From an uncultured Oceanospirillaceae bacterium (GTDB lineage Bacteria; Pseudomonadota; Gammaproteobacteria; Pseudomonadales; Balneatricaceae): 10,135 nucleotides of DNA. The translations under genes were made by a program, and so were the position numbers. The stretch's first letter is position 1, and each line of letters begins with the position of its first letter. The notes below the pieces were generated by a model that ran no database searches, was not told the DNA's origin, and saw only the letters and a program-made list of their open reading frames with translations. Below, piece by piece: positions 5,880-10,135 of this stretch. Where the stretch lies: contig CAMIIY010000045.1 in the NCBI GenBank assembly GCA_946221045.1, forward strand, positions 1 to 10,135, read 5' to 3'.

Positions 5880-7280
5880 ATGTCCGCTGATCTTCTGCTT
5901 AAAGCGTTGCAATTACTGCAAAAAAACAAATTGGGACCGGCCACCGCGCTGGTCAGGAAACAACTCCATCTGACCCCCGGTGATTTTAACGCCCATCACC
6001 TGCTTGGCGTTTTAATGCTTAAACAACAGCGTTATGCAGAGTCAATTAATGCCCTGAGCCGCGCCCTGGAGTTACCCACAGCAGGCAAACAACGCGCCCA
6101 GGCGCTGAACAATCTCTGTCTTGCCCAACAGGCTTCAGGACGTATGGCAGAAGCCCGGCAGGTTATCGACGAAGCCATTCATATCTGCCCGACAGATCCC
6201 GCGTTTTACTGTAATCGGGCAAACCTGCATGCAGCATCCCACGCCTACAGCGACATGCACGCTGACTTTAGCCAGGCCCTGAAACTGGATACAGGACTCA
6301 CTGCAGCCGCTCTGGGTCAGGCCATCGCCCTGCGTAAACAGGCGCAGTTTGACGCCGCCCGGGCCGCACTTATGCAGGTCAGCGAAGCAGCGCAGGATTT
6401 TGACTGGTTATGCGAATGGGTACTGTTACAGGCGGTGAACGTTCCCTCGGCTGATTTACGCGGTCTACTGCAGCCCTATCACCTTAGTGGCGAGCAGTTC
6501 CGTGATCTGGCCGATTATCTGGCGGAGGAAGGGTATGCCGACCCTGCAACACCCCTGTATGAGGCCTGCCTTGACCTAAACCCACAGGACCTGACAGCAC
6601 AGCATATGCTGGCCTCCATTCGCGGCGATCAGTCAGACCGGGCACCGGCAGATTATGTCACCTCACTCTATGACCGCTGTGCCGCCGAATTTGAGCACCG
6701 TCTGATCAGCACGCTGGGCTATTCAGCCCCCACACTGGCGGTTGACTGGCTGCAGCAACTGCAACGTATTCCCGCTAATCAGGTGCTTGACCTGGGCTGC
6801 GGCACGGGATTAATGGGCAGCGCCCTGCAGGCAAGGTCTGGCTTTAAAACGCTTGTCGGGATTGATCTCTCAGACAACATGCTCTCGCTGGCCGCCGGGA
6901 AACGCTGCTACAGCGAGCTGATCCATGCCGATATTCTGAGCTGGAACACAACCCAGCGCTTTGATCTGATCTGTGCCATGGATCTGCTGATCTATCTGGG
7001 CAACCTGAAACCCTTGCTTGCCAAAGTGGCCGACTGGCTGACACCCAACGGCGACTTTATATGCACCCTGGAACTGAGTGCTGATCCTGCACCCCGGTTG
7101 CAAGCTTCCGGACGCTTCCAGCACAGCCTGCAGTACCTGATCGACACAGCAACAGAACAGGGGTTATCACTCGCAGCACAACAGCGGTTTCCACTGCGCA
7201 GGGAGGGCAACAGTACCCTGAATGGTGCTATGCTGGTACTGAGAAAGGAGGCCTTACATGAGCGATCCTACCCCCTATAA
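5880..7280 (+). CDS. TPR-repeat SAM-dependent methyltransferase
   Basis: A 466-residue fusion. Residues 1-230 are helical repeats of tetratricopeptide type (clear units near 1-70, 75-110 and 112-145), a protein-interaction scaffold. A connector with YVTSLYDRCAAEFEHRLISTLGY is typical of the predicted TPR-containing methyltransferase family (COG4976). Residues about 285-455 are a class I methyltransferase: motif I VLDLGCGTG at 302-310, GIDLS from 327 with the acidic residue at Asp329, and FDLICAMDLLIYLGNL for motif IV and what follows. The methyl acceptor is unknown and cannot be read from the sequence. No signal peptide is seen. The ATG at 5880 has no clear Shine-Dalgarno and lies close to the divergent gene. 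The 3' end overlaps rof by 23 bases, so the two are co-transcribed. Confidence 0.87.
   Translation: MSADLLLKALQLLQKNKLGPATALVRKQLHLTPGDFNAHHLLGVLMLKQQRYAESINALSRALELPTAGKQRAQALNNLCLAQQASGRMAEARQVIDEAIHICPTDPAFYCNRANLHAASHAYSDMHADFSQALKLDTGLTAAALGQAIALRKQAQFDAARAALMQVSEAAQDFDWLCEWVLLQAVNVPSADLRGLLQPYHLSGEQFRDLADYLAEEGYADPATPLYEACLDLNPQDLTAQHMLASIRGDQSDRAPADYVTSLYDRCAAEFEHRLISTLGYSAPTLAVDWLQQLQRIPANQVLDLGCGTGLMGSALQARSGFKTLVGIDLSDNMLSLAAGKRCYSELIHADILSWNTTQRFDLICAMDLLIYLGNLKPLLAKVADWLTPNGDFICTLELSADPAPRLQASGRFQHSLQYLIDTATEQGLSLAAQQRFPLRREGNSTLNGAMLVLRKEALHERSYPL
7245..7251 (+). promoter_or_regulatory. Strong ribosome binding site of rof
   Basis: AAGGAGG lies six bases before ATG 7258, inside the 3' end of the methyltransferase gene. 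It is the best Shine-Dalgarno in the window and implies high or coupled translation of rof. Confidence 0.85.
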
Positions 7281-7500
7281 ACCGATCAATTGTGAACGGC
7301 ATGATGGTTACGAGCTGGCATGTATGCGCCATGCCATTCACAGTTTCAGGTGGCATGAGCAGGACCAGATTCTGAGTGAAAAGCTACGTTGCCTTGATCT
7401 GGAATACACGAACGGCGAGGAGTTTCTGCTGGCCGAAAACCAAGCCGGTAAGCACTACCGAATTCGCCTCGATCAGATTATCTCTTCACTGCCCTATTAA
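7258..7500 (+). CDS. rof: Rho-binding antiterminator Rof (YaeO family)
   Basis: An 80-residue protein of the Rof/YaeO family, which binds the transcription terminator Rho and inhibits it. E. coli Rof has about 84-86 residues. The N-terminal signature is clear: Y-x-PINC (residues 7-12) followed by the D-x-x-ELAC block, then a predicted beta-barrel with EYTNGEEFLLAE and a closing RIRLDQIISS strand as in E. coli. The protein is cytoplasmic. It starts within the upstream methyltransferase gene behind AAGGAGG and ends 15 bases before the MOSC fusion gene, so it is the middle gene of a three-gene unit. Whether its level affects termination within its own operon cannot be told from sequence. Confidence 0.85.
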   Translation: MSDPTPYKPINCERHDGYELACMRHAIHSFRWHEQDQILSEKLRCLDLEYTNGEEFLLAENQAGKHYRIRLDQIISSLPY

Positions 7501-7515
7501 GTTTCAGGACGCTGC

Positions 7516-9411
7516 ATGACCTCACCTCAACTGGACGGTATTTATATTTATCCCATCAAATCCTGCGCAGCTGTCAGACTGTCTGCTGCCCAGATTGATG
7601 AGTTTGGCCTGCCCTTTGATCGCCGGCTTATCCTGAGCGATCCGGAGGGCACTATGCTGACCGCCCGCCAGATTCCCTCACTGCTGTTATTCAGAGCCTT
7701 GTTGAGACAGGACGGTGTGGAGATCATTGCGCCGGATGGTGACCACATCACGCTGCGTTACCCGGAGCTGATGTACACCTATTATCAGGTTGAGGTCTGG
7801 GGCGATGAGATCAATGCTCAGCACTGTGGAGACGCACTGGATGCCTGGTTCAGTGAAAAGCTCAAACGTCCCTGCCGGTTACTGTTTTTTGGCGAACAGT
7901 CTGAGCGCCACACCAGCCGTTGCCCGGATAAAGCTGTTGCCTTTGCCGATGGCTACCCATTGCTTGCCATCTCTGAGGCATCGCTGAACGACCTGAATCG
8001 CAGAACAAGCCATGCCTTAACGATGGCGCACTTCCGACCCAATCTGGTGATTCGTAATACCTCCCCGTTTGCTGAAGACCGCTGGAAACGTATCCGTATC
8101 GGGGAAGTGGAATTTGAAGTGGTCAAACCCTGCTCCCGTTGCGTGATGACCACCTTTGATCCGGCAACTGCACAGGCCCTGCCTGCGGCCGAACCCTTAA
8201 AAACACTGTTGAATTTCCGCCGGGGACAGGATGGAGAGGTCTATTTTGGCCAGAATCTGGTGGCCCTGAATCAGGGGGCTATCCGGCAGGATGATCCGAT
8301 TGAAGTACTCGAAACTCAGGCAGCAGAACCCTACCCGGATAACGCCCCCTACCTGTGGCCCGATAGCGCTCAATCACCGGATGCGGTTAAAACAGTATGG
8401 CAACCCGATCAAAACCAAACACTGACCTGCGTGGCCCGCACACAGGAGACGCCTGACGTTGTGACTTTTCGCTTCACCCTGCCGGGCGACGTAAAGGCTG
8501 ACTACAGGGCCGGTCAGCATATTACGCTCTGCCTTCCGCCGGAGAACACTATCGAGCGGTGCTATACCCTGTCGTCATCACCTTCGCGTCCGGCCGATCT
8601 CGCGATCACGGTAAAAAAGGTCAGGGAAAACAGTGTGTCAGCCTGGCTGCACGACCATTTGCAGCCGGGTATGCAGCTCACCGCGCGGGGACCCGCAGGC
8701 AGCTTTCATGCCTACAGTAGCGGCCATGTTAAACGCCTGATGCTGTCGGCAGGCAGCGGCATAACCCCGCTACTATCCATGGCGCGATACCTCACGGACA
8801 TCAACAGCCAGACAGATATCGTTTTTGTCTATCAGGCCCGCTCCCGGGCAGACCTGATCTGTCACGATGAGCTGTGCTGGCTGGCCCGCCAGAATCCCCG
8901 ATTGACGCTGCATTTTTGCCTCACTCAGCCGGATGCAGAATGGCAGGGCCTCACAGGCCGGCTGGAGCGATCCCAGTTGCTTGCCGCCGTACCAGACCTG
9001 CCCGAGCGGGCTGTTTACTGCTGCGGACCCGAGGGTTTTATGACTCAGGCTAAAGATGCCTGTCGCCAACTGGGTCTGGCAGAGCAGCACTGGTTTCAGG
9101 AAAGCTTTACCCTCGCAACAACAGCACCCGAGACAACGGCAAAGCAAGCGGTGAAGATTCAGGTTAACGATACCCCCCCGTTTACCGGCAATAATCAGGC
9201 CCCGGTCCTGGAACAGGCAGAAAAGCAGGGCCTTAAACTGGCTTACGGCTGCAGGGCCGGCATTTGCGGTAGTTGTAAAGTCCGCCTCAGAGAAGGCGCT
9301 GTTGAACGCCTATCAGAATTGCCACTGTCAGAGGCAGAAAAAAATGATGGGATCATTCTGGCCTGCAGCTGTATACCACAGTCAGATCTGCACCTTGAAA
9401 CGCTCGGATAA
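7516..9411 (+). CDS. MOSC-flavin reductase-[2Fe-2S] ferredoxin fusion (YcbX/Hcr-like)
   Basis: A 631-residue three-part oxidoreductase. Residues 1-270 are MOSC_N plus MOSC, as in YcbX and eukaryotic mARC. KPCSRCVMTTFDP carries Cys206 and Cys209; by analogy with mARC, Cys209 is the likely molybdenum ligand. Residues ~300-525 are a ferredoxin-NADP reductase-type module: FAD motif RCYTLSSS at 348-355, nucleotide motif GSGITP at 413-418 and CCGPEGFM near the end. Residues ~545-631 are a plant-type ferredoxin with Cys579, Cys584, Cys587 and Cys617 (CX4CX2CX29C). E. coli YcbX has only the MOSC and ferredoxin parts and acts in detoxifying N-hydroxylated bases. Here the reductase is built in, so electrons can run NAD(P)H-FAD-2Fe2S-Mo in one chain. 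The substrate is inferred, not shown. AGGA stands six bases before the ATG, 15 bases after rof. Confidence 0.9.
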   Translation: MTSPQLDGIYIYPIKSCAAVRLSAAQIDEFGLPFDRRLILSDPEGTMLTARQIPSLLLFRALLRQDGVEIIAPDGDHITLRYPELMYTYYQVEVWGDEINAQHCGDALDAWFSEKLKRPCRLLFFGEQSERHTSRCPDKAVAFADGYPLLAISEASLNDLNRRTSHALTMAHFRPNLVIRNTSPFAEDRWKRIRIGEVEFEVVKPCSRCVMTTFDPATAQALPAAEPLKTLLNFRRGQDGEVYFGQNLVALNQGAIRQDDPIEVLETQAAEPYPDNAPYLWPDSAQSPDAVKTVWQPDQNQTLTCVARTQETPDVVTFRFTLPGDVKADYRAGQHITLCLPPENTIERCYTLSSSPSRPADLAITVKKVRENSVSAWLHDHLQPGMQLTARGPAGSFHAYSSGHVKRLMLSAGSGITPLLSMARYLTDINSQTDIVFVYQARSRADLICHDELCWLARQNPRLTLHFCLTQPDAEWQGLTGRLERSQLLAAVPDLPERAVYCCGPEGFMTQAKDACRQLGLAEQHWFQESFTLATTAPETTAKQAVKIQVNDTPPFTGNNQAPVLEQAEKQGLKLAYGCRAGICGSCKVRLREGAVERLSELPLSEAEKNDGIILACSCIPQSDLHLETLG

Positions 9412-9427
9412 CCCGCTTCAGACACAA

Positions 9428-9452
9428 AAAAACCCGGCCTGGCCGGGTTTTT
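9428..9452. terminator. Bidirectional Rho-independent terminator
   Basis: A GC-rich palindrome centred on 9440 (CCCGGCC-T-GGCCGGG) is flanked by an A-run on the left and a T-run on the right. On the plus strand it ends the MOSC fusion operon with TTTTT. On the minus strand it ends the phasin gene with a run of seven T. Confidence 0.9.
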
Positions 9453-9473
9453 CTTGAAGAAAGAGTGCTTAGA

Positions 9474-9872
9474 TTAAGCAGCTTTCAGAGTAGGAACTTT
9501 CTTGGCTACTTCTTCAGCCATTTCAGTTACTTTCTTGGTAGATTCTTCGAAAGAAGCTACGTAAGCATCTTTAGCTTCAGACAGGCAAGCCAGAGATTTT
9601 TCAGTAGTTTCAGTCATTTTAGCTTCTACCATTTTGTAGAATTTAACCTGCAGATCCAGAGCAGCTTTAGGATCTTTGCATTCGCACAGGGCTTTGAACT
9701 GTTCTACGCTTGCGCTGGACAGAGTTTCGAAAGAGTCTTTAGACAGTGCAGACAGTGTTTCAGCAGTCTTTTTGTTAACTTCTACCAGTGCTTCAGCAGG
9801 CTTGAAGAAGTCAGCAAATTCTTTAGGAATTTCAGCTTTGAACATATCAGCGAATTTAGTCATATCGTACAT
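9474..9872 (-). CDS. Phasin family protein (PHA granule-associated)
   Basis: A 132-residue, almost wholly helical, Lys/Glu/Ala-rich protein that fits the Phasin_2 family of polyhydroxyalkanoate granule coat proteins. Family-like features are the N-terminal FADMFKAEIPKEFADFF region, a central KPAEALVEVNKKTAETL helix, and a Thr/Lys/Ala C-terminal tail. No signal peptide is present. Such proteins cover the surface of PHA granules and control their number and size; the synthase genes are not in this window. AAGGGG lies seven bases before the ATG at 9872; Met4 is a less likely alternative. Codons are strongly biased to GAA, AAA, GCT, TCT and CTG, unlike the neighbours, as in very highly expressed genes. 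Its own promoter and two palindromic operator-like sites lie upstream. Assignment is by composition and motif memory; exact symbol (phaP) not certain. Confidence 0.82.
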   Translation of the reverse strand: MYDMTKFADMFKAEIPKEFADFFKPAEALVEVNKKTAETLSALSKDSFETLSSASVEQFKALCECKDPKAALDLQVKFYKMVEAKMTETTEKSLACLSEAKDAYVASFEESTKKVTEMAEEVAKKVPTLKAA

Positions 9873-9894
9873 GGTGAGTCCCCTTATCTTTTAA

Positions 9895-9909
9895 TGTTGC
9901 GGCGCAACA
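9895..9909. promoter_or_regulatory. Palindromic operator candidate 1 (TGC-N3-GCA, PhaR-like)
   Basis: A perfect 15-base palindrome TGTTGC-GGC-GCAACA, downstream of the phasin -10 and near the transcript start. The core fits the TGC-N3-GCA type reported for PhaR, the PHA-responsive repressor of phasin genes. Confidence 0.6.
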
Positions 9910-9923
9910 AATCATTTGTCACA

Positions 9924-9952
9924 AAGATAGAGCCTGAACAAAATACAGTCAA
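9924..9952 (-). promoter_or_regulatory. Phasin sigma70 promoter
   Basis: On the minus strand TTGACT (9952-9947, 5 of 6) and TATCTT (9929-9924, 4 of 6) are separated by exactly 17 bases. Transcription would start near 9917, giving a leader of about 45 bases. Confidence 0.72.
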
Positions 9953-9957
9953 GCTGT

Positions 9958-9974
9958 TTTTTGCACTGCACAAA
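9958..9974. promoter_or_regulatory. Palindromic operator candidate 2 (TGC-N3-GCA, PhaR-like)
   Basis: TTTTGCACTGCACAAAA is a 17-base near-perfect palindrome (one mismatched pair) with core TGC-ACT-GCA at 9962-9970. It lies just upstream of the phasin -35. Its centre (9966) is 64 bases from the centre of site 1 (9902). Confidence 0.55.
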
Positions 9975-9990
9975 AGATTTTTAACTATAC

Positions 9991-10019
9991 TTTAGTCTAA
10001 TATTTGACCTTGGTATAAG
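9991..10019 (+). promoter_or_regulatory. Weak candidate promoter pointing out of the window
   Basis: TTTAGT (9991-9996) and TATAAG (10014-10019) are 17 bases apart. The -10 is good, the -35 poor. It would serve a plus-strand gene beyond the end; no coding start is seen before 10135. Confidence 0.2.
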
Positions 10020-10135
10020 CTGACCCGCCCAACATGCTTCGAGAGCGGATTTTCCCGGTGACAGGGCCGTATCAACCCGTCTCTGATCCCGGTGAAATCA
10101 CCAGTGATCATGTATTCTCTGTAAGCTATTAATAC
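10020..10135. other. Terminal non-coding stretch
   Basis: No gene is supported here. The ATG at 10110 reads only four codons before TAA. An inverted repeat occupies 10084-10110 (TGATC, GGTGA-AA-TCACC, GATCA); it could be an operator of the next gene outside the window, but this is unproven. Confidence 0.4.

Noticed and set aside
9465..9995. A 176-codon plus-strand open frame opposite the phasin gene
   Set aside because: It is longer than the phasin, but its Phe/Ser-rich product is the expected antisense reading of a Lys/Glu/Ala-rich helical gene. It runs over the phasin promoter and has no ribosome site.

Overview
The window looks like a chromosomal stretch of a free-living, probably marine, gammaproteobacterium. 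A member of the Oceanospirillales or a near relative would fit. The grounds are gene content and moderate GC: a GlrK/QseG/GlrR system close to the enterobacterial one, YbaK, Rof, a polyhydroxyalkanoate-type phasin, and a YcbX-like protein fused to a reductase. No mobile element, tRNA, rRNA or CRISPR array was seen. The genus is inference only.

Layout. (1) 31-372 (+) encodes a small exported EF-hand protein. (2) 385-546 (+) is a compact RNA-like structure of consecutive helices ending in an intrinsic terminator, just upstream of a sigma70-like promoter (about 549-578). (3) 632-3826 (+) is the glrK-qseG-glrR operon: sensor kinase, lipoprotein and sigma54-dependent response regulator, with 1- to 4-base overlaps. 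The kinase reading frame is broken by one missing base in a C-run at 945-949, although all later kinase motifs are intact. (4) 5766 down to 3863 (-) holds a DUF3820-type protein, an exported SYLF/Ysc84 protein, an exported CigR-like protein and the tRNA-editing protein YbaK. The last three look like one transcription unit. (5) 5880-9411 (+) holds a TPR-methyltransferase fusion, Rof (inhibitor of Rho) and a 631-residue MOSC-flavin reductase-ferredoxin fusion, closely packed and closed by a bidirectional terminator. (6) 9872 down to 9474 (-) is a phasin with a strong promoter bracketed by two matching TGC-N3-GCA palindromes, which look like PhaR-type operators. (7) The last ~120 bases hold no gene that I can support.

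How the parts relate. The best-understood block is the envelope-sensing GlrK/GlrR pathway. In enterobacteria the gene directly upstream of glrK is the small RNA glmY, a GlrR target. Here the same position holds an unrelated-looking structured RNA candidate with a symmetric internal loop carrying CCTCC on both strands. The other strong regulatory signal is the phasin promoter, which suggests polymer-responsive repression and implies PHA metabolism elsewhere in the genome. The other blocks look like ordinary housekeeping and accessory genes.
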